64,000 nt of DNA, taken from the NCBI GenBank assembly GCA_009760855.2, contig WPIO01000016.1, positions 1,755,001-1,819,000 on the forward strand, given 5' to 3'. Of the stretch, positions 37,597-48,710 are shown piece after piece (positions within the stretch are counted from its first letter, which is position 1; every line of letters begins with the position of its first letter). The DNA is from Cristatella mucedo. Lineage: Eukaryota > Bryozoa > Phylactolaemata > Cristatellidae. The position numbers and the translations under genes were made by a program. The notes below the pieces were generated by a model. It searched no databases. It was not told the origin of the DNA and worked only from the letters and a program-made list of their open reading frames with translations.

Positions 37597-37700
37597 TTGG
37601 ATAATAATACTAATACTAATAATAATATATTTGTGTAGTGCCCACCGAGAACTAAATCTCTATCTAGGCACTTTTACATGAGATATCAAAGGGAGCGTGG
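37597..37700 (-). mobile_element. LINE-A-type tail, antisense fragment
   Basis: (AAT/ACT)n followed by ATTTGTGTAGTGCCCACCGA and the inverted hairpin, diverged from the main LINE-A group. Confidence 0.65.
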
Positions 37701-38247
37701 TCAAACGGTCAATGGGAGCGTGGACAAAATCGACAAGCAAATCATGGTCAGGATGGATCTTGGCGGCAGGGATCTGTCAACGTTATTACGAGATCGCCAA
37801 GATGATTTGAAAGACGCCAAGAAGAGGGAGCACCAAAGAAGTATTTCAACGTGGGCAACGTGGTAACGCGTGAGGCTCAGAAACTGTTTGTGCCTTCGCG
37901 CGCCGCCTGAGCCATCGTCAGAGTGGCGGCGCCATCGCAGAGATGGCGAGGCCTAGTCAAGACGTCGTAGTCGGCTAACTTCACTTTCATTTTCAGCTCC
38001 ACCATCAACAACGGTCGCGCCTTTCGCAGCAAAAAGTCTGACAGCTCAGCCTCGGTATCGTTCGGATTCGAGGAATCGCTGTGAGAATATTCTCACACGG
38101 ACGGAAGAGAAGTTTCAGTGCTGCCTGAATTCCGGCAGAAATTTCTGATGGGTGATTCATTCTTTTCACTGTGTGCCACAAGCTTCGTAACGACGATCTT
38201 TTCAACCTCTTTTCAACCTTTGACCCAAGAAATGGAAGAAAAGAAAT
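37701..38247. other. Unique sequence left of the duplicated block
   Basis: No gene recognised. The sequence to 38,247 does not resemble that before 46,575, which places the left border of the duplication at 38,248. Confidence 0.5.
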
Positions 38248-39994
38248 TGGTTGCTAGTTTTCGAGAAGCTCTGAATCTAATCCAGGCTTGCAAGTATCGG
38301 TCGAACGACGGTTGATTTGAAGGTCTTGGGGAACAATCCTGTTATCCACAGAAGCATTAAAAGTCCGAGCTGTGGCTGGACTAAGTTTGTCTGCCAGTGA
38401 CGACCGCAGAGGTGATGGTATCGCGTCTTCAGGAGATGGTATCAACCTGTGGGTGCAGCAACTATGGTTTTATGGTTTACTGTGGGTTGATGGTTTAATT
38501 AGTTTATGGGTAATATGGGTTTATGGTTGAACGAGGTAAAGTTTTTGCAAGGGTGAGAGTCACTGCGGGGGAGAGGACGCGGCAGTGGGGTAGCAGGACG
38601 GGGAGAGGAGAGCGGCTGTGCGGCGTAACGCTGCGAGCCTCGGCGGAATACACTCCAGTGCTTGAGCCCGTCCCCGTCGGTGCTCGTCTGCATTTCGTCA
38701 TTTCTCGTACTGGGTGCAGCTTACAGCATTAATGCGCGCACGCTTCTTTTCCAGCACGTGTAAAAACGTGACTAAAGAGGGATTTAAGTTCTACGAGCGT
38801 GCGGTCCGACTGTATTATTATTATTAATATTTACTTCAGAACGCACTTGCAGCTCGATGGCGTTTCGAGCGGCGCGCGACTGCGTACGCCCGGCAGCATA
38901 AACTCGTCAACTCGGCGCGACTGTAGACGTTTGAAATCGCGTGCGTTACTGCGCCAAAACGCGAACATTCTTTCCGTTTTCAGAGAGCATGCCGGGTACT
39001 CATACAGAGTGAGAGTGAGGAGCGAGCAGCCCCTCGGCTTTCATATCGAGGCTCTGGGCGGCTGCCAGTTGTCGTCAAATCGGCTGCGACGTCAGACGCG
39101 TGCGCGGCGACGCTTCGCTACGCTCGTGGGCTTACGCCTAGAATTAGAGGCACGCCCCCAGCCGTACCGCGAGCGGACGATGCCGCTTGGACGGATATGC
39201 GGCGGCGGCTACCTCGGCGGCGGCAACGTTTCGTAAGAGCGGCGTCGCCGCAGCAGCGGCGGCTGCGGGGTAGAGCCTGCTGCGCGACAACTATCGTTGA
39301 GTAATAATATTAATAATACGAGATTTGTATAGCCCCAAAAGGGATGGAATCTCCGCACTGAAAATCCGCAATTAAGAGAATAGGAAACTGCTGCCCTCCT
39401 TTGATTCAGCCCCAGCGATCGCCTTTAGGGACCGGATACCCGAAGGAGGAGCGCCGTCTTTCGCGGAAATAGTCCATCTCTCCGTGTCGACAGCGTCAGT
39501 CGACAAATGCGCCTCCGGCGCCGCCGCAGATGCCGCCTTATGACCCACGCACGGGGGCCGCCAAATGTGCCGCTGCCACCGCCACAGATGCAGCCTTATG
39601 ACGCACAGAGGTGGACCGCCACCGCGGGATCAACGCATCGGAAATGCCGCAGGTTTTGCGAGCTTTGCAAACCGGTCGGCGGGTCCTGTCGAAAATGCGC
39701 CGTGGGCGCACGGAGATCGCCTGCCCCTTCGCGTCGAGCCCGAGGCCGCCGCCGCAACCGCCGCCCGCTCCCGAAGCTAGCCCTTGCTTGACCTTGTTCC
39801 CGATGCGCCGGTGCGCGCGTTGGGTGCCTTGGCAATCGCAACGTAACCGCGGAACGAACACAGTGAAGCGTCGGATCGCTGTCATGTTTACTGTCCGCCC
39901 TTCTCTCCTCCCTTTTCTTCTCTGCCTTTCCTTAGCCCGGGGGAGAGGAGGGGCCGCGGCGCCGCAAAGATGTCTACGGCCGTTGATTGCCGGC

Positions 39995-40139
39995 GCCCTC
40001 AGTCCGCGTCCGCCGCCAGGAACTAATTTGTCGTGGCATATTCGTACGCGTACGAACGCTGATTGGTGGAGCAGCGAAACTTGGCCGGCGGCACAGCCGA
40101 CCTCATTGCCATCTGCCGCCGTTGCTGGGAGCCGTGGAG
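39995..40139 (+). promoter_or_regulatory. Profilin A promoter region and noncoding first exon
   Basis: The stretch from GGAACTAATTTGTCG through TTCGTACGCGTACGAA (a perfect 16-bp palindrome, 40,041-40,056) and CTGATTGGTGG to the donor GTGAGT at 40,140 is recognisably conserved in the diverged profilin C locus (56,640-56,784). The inverted CCAAT box (ATTGG) is at 40,062, 78 bp before the donor; in gene C the distance is 77 bp. No TATA box is seen and the surroundings are CpG-rich. The transcription start is probably between the CCAAT box and the donor. This is inferred from conservation, not shown. Confidence 0.68.
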
Positions 40140-41364
40140 GTGAGTGGCCGCCGAGCTGCGGGTTCTTTTCGGCGCGAATGCTACTGCGGCGTCTTTAGCG
40201 CGTGCCCTTGTATGTGTGTGTGCGCGCCTTATTTATGGCGGCTCGTCCATAGTAACGTGCTTCTTTCGCGACCGCTTCGCTAGTCGCTCTCGTCGAGCGC
40301 GCGGGTACGCAGATTGATTCCAGTAAGTAAGCACCGCTCCTCTGAGGATCAACATGTTCGTGCGGCGGTATGAGACTGCGCTTTGCTTTGTGTTTTAAAG
40401 TTGTCTGCTCTCGTCGACCTACTTGCAGGTCACTCGATCCACTTCAAGCAGGGCTCATACTTTCCCTTAGGGCGTCAGAACGCTACTTGCCGGGCGTGCA
40501 GTTGTACTACAACCCGCGAATGCTAGCGCAACGCTCGCTGCATTCCAGAGCCTTGCAATCGGCCTCCGGAGCTGGAGAGCTGAAGTGTTACCGTGGGTCC
40601 GGCGGCGGCAGATCTTCAGCAGAGTCTCACGAAGGCATAAGCGTGGACGTAGCCGGTAAAGAGATTCAGTCTGTATTCTTTTCTCAACGCGTACGCATAT
40701 ATGAGGCTTCGATAAATCACCGCAGTTTGGAAATGTAGTCGCGTCCCGTAATATCGCTGCGTACATTGGGAGGGGGCCGAGCTCAGAGCTTTGTCACCTT
40801 CATCGTTGGCCGCAAGTGAGGCGTACGTCAGTGGCCGGATCCTTCGCTGCGTCAGTTGCTTAGCCATCGGCCGCAGGTGAAGCGTTCGCGCCAATTACAA
40901 CAGCGGCAGCCTGTTGAATGTCTCACTAAAAGCCAATTGGTCACTCATCCGCGATCAAGTTGTCCAGGAGAAGGTAGATGCATTTCTGCTGACCGTCGAG
41001 GCGTGGATGACGCCCTGCTCTAGTGGCTGCGTATCTGACACAGGCCCGCCCGGTGCGTCATTCTTTAAAACCGTTCGAGCTCATGCTGCCGTAGAAATTG
41101 TACAATTGTACGCGGCGAAAGCAGCTCCTGCGGCGTCAACCCGGAGGCGTGGAGCAGATAATTAATTGGCGGTGAAAAAACCTGGCCTGTAGAGATTGCC
41201 TGAACGTCGTAAAGCGGCGGCTGTTGCCGCACAGCCTGAGAGTCCGGGTTGGCGAGCTAAGGTGTCGGACAGACAGACGGAAGCATGTGGTTCGGGGGGG
41301 GGTGCTGCTCGCGGCTCGCTTTTCATTGATTCCTGCCTCACCCGTTCGCGTCTCTCTCCTATAG
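40140..41364 (+). other. Intron in the 5' UTR of profilin A
   Basis: Donor GTGAGT at 40,140; acceptor CTCTCTCCTATAG ending at 41,364, 18 nt before the start codon. It lacks a 79-bp segment present in block B (48,632-48,710). The break lies at a 5-bp AGATT that occurs on both sides of the segment in B. Plus-strand open frames inside have no motif. Confidence 0.65.
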
Positions 41365-41382
41365 GTAGAAACAGCAGCAACG

Positions 41383-42350
41383 ATGAGCTGGGACTCGTAT
41401 CTCGATAACTTGTGTGCTCAGAGCAACAGCGCCGACGGTGTGCAAAATGCCACTAAGTGTGCCATAATTAGCTTGGAGGGTGGGGCGTCGTGGACCACAC
41501 CTAATCACGTGAGTTGCTTGCTTACGACGCTGGACACGTTTGCCGTCCGAATTTTATTATTCGGCAGTCTAGCTTCGCAATACGCTGCACTCCGGCCTGG
41601 CGGCCGACATGAAACCGTGGCAAAAGTTCCTCGTCTTTTTCTTAGCCGCATGGCCTAAATCTGACGCCCTCGGAAGGACAGGCCATTGCAGACTCGATGA
41701 AGCGTGGGGACTTTTCGAAGTTCCAAGCGAGCGGCGTAACTGTGGAAGGTGAGAAGTACATGTTCATTAGAGAAGATGGAGCATTCGCCTCTGCAAAGAA
41801 AGCCGGCTTAGGTGCCCTCTCCATGATGAAAAGTAAATCGGGTCAGTACAGCAGCTGGGCGTGTCGCCATCTTGCTTCGGCTTTCTGGCACCTGTGGCTC
41901 TTGAATCGTCCATGCTGTCCAAGCTGTAGCCACGCGAGTGTCGAGTAAGACAGTGTTGCTTTGCGTCGGTGTGCATGCCCCGTAATTGCTCTGCCGTGGC
42001 ATTGGGAAGAAGAGCGCCTGGCTCCGGCACGGCCACCGTTGCATCGACGCTGGCCTGTGCACTGCGATAGCTAGCTAGCTAGCTAGCTGTCTCACGTTGC
42101 CGCCTGGGGTTGACGGGTTCGCACCTGCTTTTCAGTTGCTGCTGAGTTTCTGCCTGGTAGCCGCGGCCCTAGGGCTGGCTGCGGTGCCCTTCCGATGTCG
42201 CCCTGGAGGGTGACTTGACACTTGACTCGGGGTCGCTTCGCTTCCGTTGCAGCCGTGGTGATAGCGTTCACGCCCGAGGGCAAGGCCCAAGGCAAAACTA
42301 CGATGGCCGTTGGTGTTATTGTCGATTACCTCACATCGGTGGGCATGTAG
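41383..42350 (+). CDS. Profilin A, three coding exons
   Basis: Profilin, the small cytoplasmic actin-monomer-binding protein that also binds poly-proline ligands and phosphoinositides. Coding exons: 41,383-41,508, 41,646-41,841 and 42,253-42,350. Donors GTGAGT and GTCAGT, acceptors TTTTTCTTAG and CGTTGCAG; phases 0 and 1. The product is 139 residues, normal for animal profilins. It starts MSWDSYLDNL, the N-terminal helix whose Trp and Tyr help form the poly-proline site, continues with CAIISLEGGASWT and GVTVEGEKYMFIRED, and ends FTPEGKAQGKTTMAVGVIVD plus an aromatic C-terminal helix. The ATG is the first after the 5'-UTR acceptor. The protein is identical to profilin B. Confidence 0.96.
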
Positions 42351-42692
42351 TCGCTGTGTAGCACAGCTCGCCGGCCACTTCGTTCGCGGCGATAAGACCT
42401 CTTTACCTTCCTTTGGACTGGCACTGGCTCTTAGTGCTGCCTGCCTGCTGCGCTCCGCCTCTGCTCCGACGATTGCTGTCAGGTACTCGGGCGGACAGAG
42501 CCTGCGGCCGAGTCTGGTAGCTAAGGACGTGCGACGGCCGCCATCGAATGGCGTCTCGGCTTCGGCTGCTGCTGCCGTCGCCTGGACGACGACTTCCGCA
42601 AAGCAGCCTTCGGCTAACAGTAGCCAGCCCAGGCAGTGACGAGCTTGCACCGGTCCACTAACCCACTGCTTTCCTTGCTGCCTGACTGAATC

Positions 42693-42698
42693 AATAAA
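42693..42698 (+). terminator. Profilin A polyadenylation signal
   Basis: AATAAA within GAATCAATAAATGACGGTAA, about 340 nt after the stop codon. The words CAATAAA, GGTAAA and GAAGCA/GAAGTGCA around it recur at the 3' ends of profilins B and C and in the relic at 61,070, which supports a real mRNA end. Confidence 0.8.
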
Positions 42699-42719
42699 TG
42701 ACGGTAAATGAAGCACATT

Positions 42720-43784
42720 TTATTATTTCGTTACTCGAGCTCCTGATAAGTGAAACAAGATGAACAGGGTTTTCAAGCTAACGCTTGTGTTAAATGCATT
42801 GCAAATGCTCAAGGACGAGACCGGGGCAATGCCAGCAGACACGTGGAGCCAGACAATGTGTACATACCGGACAGCTGGGACTCGTTGGTAGATATGTAGT
42901 TGGACCAACTGACGTGGCTGCTGCCCAGGCCTTGCCTGCTGCCGGGTTCGTGCGAGGACGTCACAGGTCGCTGCCTGTTGAGTGCATTCGCCATCAGAGA
43001 GGTTCTGTTTATTTACTGCGGTCGATTGCAGCTTAATCTAAAGAGTCAAAGCTCAAATACGAATTGTAGAAAATGAAACGATGTTTTGTCTCGTCGAATC
43101 AAACCTTGAAAAGTCTACACGAAGGTCGTTGGCAGTAGTCGGACACTGACTTGGCCTAGGGCACTAGCCGACTGGAGCTACGACGGTTCGTGGAGCAATC
43201 TCTTACTCGTATCTCGTACGCCAGCAAAGTCGCTTGATTTGGGCGGTGCATGACCCCCTGCTGGCGTCAACAGATGTCTCCTGTAGACTGCCTCCTGCTG
43301 ACGAGTATGAAATACTGTGAGGCAGTCCGACAGAGACGATTTGCCACCCCCCCCCCGGCCACTTTTCGGTGGCTCCACTTTTGCGGGCGGTGGATGAGCC
43401 GTTCGCTGACTCACACTCTGGCTCTCTGTTCGGTATTCTTTCGACTCAAATTCGCTGCCGATAATTACACACAGTGCAGTACCTGTACCTGTACTTTGAA
43501 GTGTGCCACTATATGTGCTTGTACACCTGTACAAGTGCCTGTCGTTCGTGTCTGCCTATTCGTGGCCGATTTGCCACATATTTCAGCATTGGCTTGGGCC
43601 ATCGCTGCCGATTGCCACCGCTGCACGAGAACGTTGGTGTGCTAAGAGCTGAAACGTACGATTGCCCGAGGATGGACTGCTGGATCTTAGCCTGGAGCCA
43701 CTTTCTGCATACTTTTTTTTCGAGGGATCGTTGTGGACTGCAATCTATTGCCGTGCATTGCCCGACAATAATTAATAGAAATAT
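42720..43784. other. Downstream flank of profilin A, no gene seen
   Basis: Unique sequence repeated in block B. Contains a C-run near 43,349 and short GTACCTGTACCTGTACTTTG repeats near 43,480-43,530. Open frames up to 131 codons on both strands show no motif. Confidence 0.5.
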
Positions 43785-44150
43785 TAATAATAATACATTT
43801 GTACAGCATCCTCAGAGAGCTTAATCTCTTTCATTGTACTTTATGCAGAAGCTGTACAGGAAGCATGGCTAAATGGTTTATGTAGCACGTAAAATTTCTG
43901 CATTAATAATAGAAAATGAGGAAACATGTAGATAGTCAATACTGGCCCTAGTGGTTAAGGTGCTCGGCCAAGGTTTGGCCGAGGTCGTGGGCTCGAGCCC
44001 GATGGCATTTGTGAGGCGCCTGAATAGAAATTAGGTTCTCTTAGGGCGCTTTATAAATGAATTATATATATATATATATATATATATAACATGTAAATTA
44101 GGTTAGGGCAATGTGCACGCATTAGAACACTGAGGACAAATCACTCAGAC
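43785..44150 (-). mobile_element. LINE-A-related 3' fragment, antisense, interrupted by a SINE
   Basis: AATATTAATAATAATACATT is followed by the inverted tail (CAGCATCCTCAGAGAGCTTA) and 3' UTR. The SINE at 43,931-44,087 splits it. In block B the same fragment continues for some 60 bp beyond the duplication border. Here it is cut at 44,150 by the sense LINE-A copy. Confidence 0.75.
43931..44087 (+). mobile_element. tRNA-derived SINE with target-site duplication
   Basis: A-box-like TAGTGGTTAAGG at 43,949-43,960, B-box-like GGCTCGAGCC at 43,990-43,999, then the LINE-A-type hairpin (GAGGCGCCTGAATAGAAATT ... AGGGCGC) and a (TA)n end. Flanking direct repeats AACATGTA at 43,923-43,930 and 44,088-44,095 look like the target-site duplication. 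It is the most complete SINE of the window. Confidence 0.88.
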
Positions 44151-44659
44151 TTGACTTCACGGTTTTGTCGCTCACTTTTAGGTCTCTTCATTCTATGGCT
44201 CCAGCCTATCTTTCAGATATACTACCCCATCAGGCAAAGCATCGTACCACTCGCTTTTCGGAATCCAACAGTCTACAAATACCTCGTACAAACCTTAAAT
44301 CCTTTGGAGACCGTGCATTTAGCTCGTATGCTCCCACAGCCTGGAACTCCCTCCCGACCTGCATCAGAACATCCCCTGACCTGACCACATTTAAAAGAAT
44401 CTTAAAACCATACCTATTTAGGACAGCATTTAGTGGGTCCTTGTGATTCGTCCTCGATGTGCTTATGCGTGCTGACACTGTTCATGCTGCCACTAACCAC
44501 ATTTGCATGCTGACCCAGTGCATGTAACCCCTAACCATGTTATTCATTTTGTTTGTTTTTCAAGCATGATTTTACTTACCATTCAATTGCATTTTCCTTT
44601 GCAGCAAATGCAAAGCGCCTAGAAAGTGATTAAGTTCTCTGAGGGTCCTTTATCAAGTA

Positions 44660-44692
<33 letters not shown>

Positions 44693-44695
44693 GAC
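44151..44695 (+). mobile_element. LINE-A copy, sense, starts exactly at the duplication border
   Basis: Begins at TTGACTTCACGGTTTTGTCG inside the ORF. The frame 44,165-44,446 encodes the C-terminus (LHSMAPAYLSDILPHQAKHR to FRTAFSGSL). The 3' UTR, hairpin and (ATT)n follow. It is absent after block B. Confidence 0.92.
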
Positions 44696-44880
44696 AAATA
44701 AGTTCACCGGTGGAGTGCAGACCACAACGGACTCGCTTTTAGCTGAAACTTATGGGTCATCGAAAGGAAACTTCAGGTGCCAGTGCCAAGAAACGATTTC
44801 CAAAGATCTCTTGAGTCCGTGATGCATTTTTGACCGCCGAATGATAATAATTTGGTTCGAGGGACGGCGATGCGATTAGA
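44696..44880. other. Short unique spacer
   Basis: Nothing recognised between two LINE-A pieces. Confidence 0.5.
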
Positions 44881-44884
44881 AAAT

Positions 44885-45660
44885 AAAAATAACACATTTG
44901 TATAGCACTACCACAGAACTGAATCTTTCTCTCTAGGCAGTTTACAGACGCTGCACGTAAAGCATTCATAAATGTTTGGCGGTAATATCTGAAAGCAGCA
45001 GGCACACTATAAGCAAGCATATGCACACGAAGAATGAAGCTTAAACCCAGACCGGAAGTCGTCCACGTCACTTTCTGCACTTTACTTGCTAGGTTTGAGG
45101 TCTCAATATAAGAGTTCGGTTGATCTGCCATCACTCGTTCTAGTGTGTTTGATAGGAGCGGGAGAAGAGAGACTGGACGGAACCTGCTCGAGTCCTCTTA
45201 GTTTAGCGTTGCTTTCCTAATTAGTGGTCTTACTACAGTCTTTTTGAAAAGTGCCGGGACCTCTCCTGAGACTAAGGACGTATTTATGATGTTAAGTGAT
45301 GCATGACACCAGCAGATCTAAGCATCTAGAAGTAGGACAGTGGAACTAGGGTCCAGAGGACTAGTAGTCTTTTTTGATTGTAAGGGGAATTTCAGCATAA
45401 GGTCACTGGCGGCCTCCTTGACTGTAGACATCATTGATGTAATTGATGGGCCGGAGTTCAGAGGGAATGCTGCAACCGTAGGGATGGACTCTCTGATCTT
45501 CTCTATCTTGCTAACAAAGACGCTGGAGAAGGAAGCGATCGGATAGGTCAACACAAGGATCACGTGGTAAGGAGGTAATCTGGGGTGGTTAAGGAGATAA
45601 TGGATGGTAGACGTGAGTATTTCTGGATTTTGCATAGATGCCCATAACCGGATGGCGTGA
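44885..45660 (-). mobile_element. LINE-A copy, antisense, internally deleted
   Basis: The left part is an inverted tail (TAGCACTACCACAGAACTGA) and 3' UTR. From about 45,060 the sequence jumps to the start of the RT (inverse of MADQPNSYIETSNLASK) and then to the region upstream of it, shared with 1-480. Roughly 1.2 kb of RT coding sequence is missing between. Confidence 0.8.
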
Positions 45661-45789
45661 GAGCTCCATGAAGGATAAATGAGGTCAAGGACAGGTAGAC
45701 TGGAGCAAGCACGTTAAGCGACGTGCTCGCTCCAGTCAGAGAGGCAATCAGCTAAAACCAATGCTCGATGCACTCGAAAGGGCACCAGC

Positions 45790-45945
45790 GAACCAATGTT
45801 ATTCTTGTTGTCATTGACCATGCTACCACTAACCATTCGATCGTACTTCCTTTGGCGCAAATCTAAAATACCTAGAATAAGATAGTGCTCTTTGAGGCTG
45901 CTACTTGACATGTATTAATATTATTATTATTTTTATTCTTTCTAG
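45790..45945 (+). mobile_element. LINE-A-related 3' tail, sense, diverged
   Basis: CATGCTACCACTAACCATTC, a degenerate hairpin region and an ATTATTATTATT end. Confidence 0.65.
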
Positions 45946-46574
45946 ACGCTCGACCCGTGTGCATTTCAAAGCATCTACTACTACCGGAGATTCCTGAGCT
46001 ATCAGTTTTCGCCAAAGCTCTTTAGCCAGCCGGCCGTTGGGTTACGGTGCCACAAAAACGAAGCAGCAATATCATTATCATTAGGACCTGATCAATGACT
46101 CTCTCCAATGCGGTATCGTGAACTTGACCCATACAATAGCTGTTTACTTAAAATAAACTCACTTTGATGACTTTAAAGAGTCACCCTCGATTCAATGCAA
46201 AGGTATCTGCTGCTTTTTATTAGTACGAGCAATCGCGGCAGATCAAGACTGATTACTCAGATCGCAACTGACTGGAACCAATTCCGGCCGATCAGAACCG
46301 GCCGTCCAGCGTACGGCGGCCACCATTGCAGGAGACCCCTCCCCTTCTTCACGTGAAGGACCCGAAGTCGCTGGGTCAAATGATTGCCGGTGCTGAGTTT
46401 TCAATCCCTCTTGAACTCTGCTACTGCCACTGCAGCCACCGTGTCGAGCAGACGTAGCGAGCGGACTACCCGCGGCCCAGCAGGTTAGAGTCAGCCGATC
46501 AGCTGTTTCTTCGGTAGCTCGAACGGGGAACTCTAAATCCGAACCTCCCTCTGCTTCTCGGGAGAGGCGCGTTA
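45946..46574. other. Spacer left of duplication block B
   Basis: Unique sequence. An open minus frame at 46,243-46,620 crosses the duplication border and is therefore a chance fusion, not a gene. Confidence 0.5.
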
Positions 46575-48320
46575 TGGTTGCTAGTTTTCGAGAAGCTCTG
46601 AATCTAATCCAGGCTTGCAAGTATCGGTCGAACGACGGTTGATTTGAAGGTCTTGGGGAACAATCCTGTTATCCACAGAAGCATTAAAAGTCCGAGCTGT
46701 GGCTGGACTAAGTTTGTCTGCCAGTGACGACCGCAGAGGTGATGGTATCGCGTCTTCAGGAGATGGTATCAACCTGTGGGTGCAGCAACTATGGTTTTAT
46801 GGTTTACTGTGGGTTGATGGTTTAATTAGTTTATGGGTAATATGGGTTTATGGTTGAACGAGGTAAAGTTTTTGCAAGGGTGAGAGTCACTGCGGGGGAG
46901 AGGACGCGGCAGTGGGGTAGCAGGACGGGGAGAGGAGAGCGGCTGTGCGGCGTAACGCTGCGAGCCTCGGCGGAATACACTCCAGTGCTTGAGCCCGTCC
47001 CCGTCGGTGCTCGTCTGCATTTCGTCATTTCTCGTACTGGGTGCAGCTTACAGCATTAATGCGCGCACGCTTCTTTTCCAGCACGTGTAAAAACGTGACT
47101 AAAGAGGGATTTAAGTTCTACGAGCGTGCGGTCCGACTGTATTATTATTATTAATATTTACTTCAGAACGCACTTGCAGCTCGATGGCGTTTCGAGCGGC
47201 GCGCGACTGCGTACGCCCGGCAGCATAAACTCGTCAACTCGGCGCGACTGTAGACGTTTGAAATCGCGTGCGTTACTGCGCCAAAACGCGAACATTCTTT
47301 CCGTTTTCAGAGAGCATGCCGGGTACTCATACAGAGTGAGAGTGAGGAGCGAGCAGCCCCTCGGCTTTCATATCGAGGCTCTGGGCGGCTGCCAGTTGTC
47401 GTCAAATCGGCTGCGACGTCAGACGCGTGCGCGGCGACGCTTCGCTACGCTCGTGGCTTACGCCTAGAATTAGAGGCACGCCCCCAGCCGTACCGCGAGC
47501 GGACGATGCCGCTTGGACGGATATGCGGCGGCGGCTACCTCGGCGGCGGCAACGTTTCGTAAGAGCGGCGTCGCCGCAGCAGCGGCGGCTGCGGGGTAGA
47601 GCCTGCTGCGCGACAACTATCGTTGAGTAATAATATTAATAATACGAGATTTGTATAGCCCCAAAAGGGATGGAATCTCCGCACTGAAAATCCGCAATTA
47701 AGAGAATAGGAAACTGCTGCCCTCCTTTGATTCAGCCCCAGCGATCGCCTTTAGGGACCGGATACCCGAAGGAGGAGCGCCGTCTTTCGCGGAAATAGTC
47801 CATCTCTCCGTGTCGACAGCGTCAGTCGACAAATGCGCCTCCGGCGCCGCCGCAGATGCCGCCTTATGACCGTCGCACGGGGGCCGCCAAATGTGCCGCT
47901 GCCACCGCCACAGATGCAGCCTTATGACGCACAGAGGTGGACCGCCACCGCGGGATCAACGCATCGGAAATGCCGCAGGTTTTGCGAGCTTTGCAAACCG
48001 GTCGGCGGGTCCTGTCGAAAATGCGCCGTGGGCGCACGGAGATCGCCTGCCCCTTCGCGTCGAGCCCGAGGCCGCCGCCGCAACCGCCGCCCGCTCCCGA
48101 AGCTAGCCCTTGCTTGACCTTGTTCCCGATGCGCCGGTGCGCGCGTTGGGTGCCTTGGCAATCGCAACGTAACCGCGGAACGAACACAGTGAAGCGTCGG
48201 ATCGCTGTCATGTTTACTGTCCGCCCTTCTCTCCTCCCTTTTCTTCTCTGCCTTTCCTTAGCCCGGGGGAGAGGAGGGGCCGCGGCGCCGCAAAGATGTC
48301 TACGGCCGTTGATTGCCGGC

Positions 48321-48465
48321 GCCCTCAGTCCGCGTCCGCCGCCAGGAACTAATTTGTCGTGGCATATTCGTACGCGTACGAACGCTGATTGGTGGAGCAG
48401 CGAAACTTGGCCGGCGGCACAGCCGACCTCATTGCCATCTGCCGCCGTTGCTGGGAGCCGTGGAG
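48321..48465 (+). promoter_or_regulatory. Profilin B promoter region and noncoding first exon
   Basis: Identical to the profilin A promoter over its whole length: palindrome TTCGTACGCGTACGAA, inverted CCAAT box at 48,388-48,392 and donor GTGAGT at 48,466. The promoter itself therefore gives no reason to expect different expression from gene A. The difference lies in the intron. Confidence 0.68.
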
Positions 48466-48631
48466 GTGAGTGGCCGCCGAGCTGCGGGTTCTTTTCGGCG
48501 CGAATGCTACTGCGGCGTCTTTAGCGCGTGCCCTTGTATGTGTGTGTGCGCGCCTTATTTATGGCGGCTCGTCCATAGTAACGTGCTTCTTTCGCGACCG
48601 CTTCGCTAGTCGCCCGAGCGCGCGGGTACGC

Positions 48632-48710
48632 AGATTGTCAAAGGCGCCGCGTCAGTCGAATCGGAGCGAGAACAAGACGCTAGTCGCGATCGAAAGGTTG
48701 CTATTAGGCT
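48632..48710 (+). promoter_or_regulatory. 79-bp intron segment kept in B and partly conserved in C
   Basis: Present in the profilin B 5'-UTR intron and missing from A. It contains TCGAAAGGTTGC (48,690-48,701), found at 56,988-56,999 in the diverged profilin C intron at a similar distance from the donor (224 versus 203 nt). Flanked by AGATT on both sides (48,632-48,636 and 48,711-48,715). Conservation between B and C suggests the segment is ancestral and possibly regulatory. Confidence 0.5.

Larger units (their letters stand above)
38248..44150 (+). repeat. Tandem duplication block A (5.9 kb) with profilin gene A
   Basis: Matches 46,575-52,543 almost base for base. I found fewer than ten base changes and about as many small indels. 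The largest difference is a 79-bp segment present only in block B. The left border is the shared TGGTTGCTAG start. The right border is CACTCAGAC at 44,150, inside an antisense LINE-A remnant. It contains a LINE-A-type tail at about 38,740-38,835 (sense) and one at about 39,300-39,380 (antisense), a CpG-rich promoter region, profilin gene A and a LINE-A/SINE nest. Confidence 0.97.

Noticed and set aside
38254-38445. 63-codon Ser/Pro-rich minus frame at the start of both blocks
   Set aside because: Short, no recognised domain, and present in both blocks only because of the duplication.
39507-39791. Cys-rich segment CRRFCELCKPVGGSCRKC in a plus frame (copy at 47,833)
   Set aside because: The spacing hints at a zinc-binding cluster, but no splice sites or second related segment support it, and profilin C has no counterpart.
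39611-40198. 195-codon plus frame before profilin A (and its copy at 47,937-48,524)
   Set aside because: It crosses the promoter footprint and the first donor, and its composition is what CpG-rich DNA gives. Its conservation between A and B only reflects the recent duplication.
42132-42716. 194-codon minus frame over profilin exon 3 and 3' UTR (copy at 50,529)
   Set aside because: It is the antisense shadow of the profilin gene in GC-rich sequence; no motif.
43941-44000. Possible tRNA gene
   Set aside because: The A- and B-box-like words are present, but the sequence does not fold as a full tRNA and the 3' half is the LINE-A hairpin; it is a SINE.
46243-46620. 125-codon minus frame at the left edge of block B
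   Set aside because: The frame spans the duplication border, so it joins unrelated sequences.
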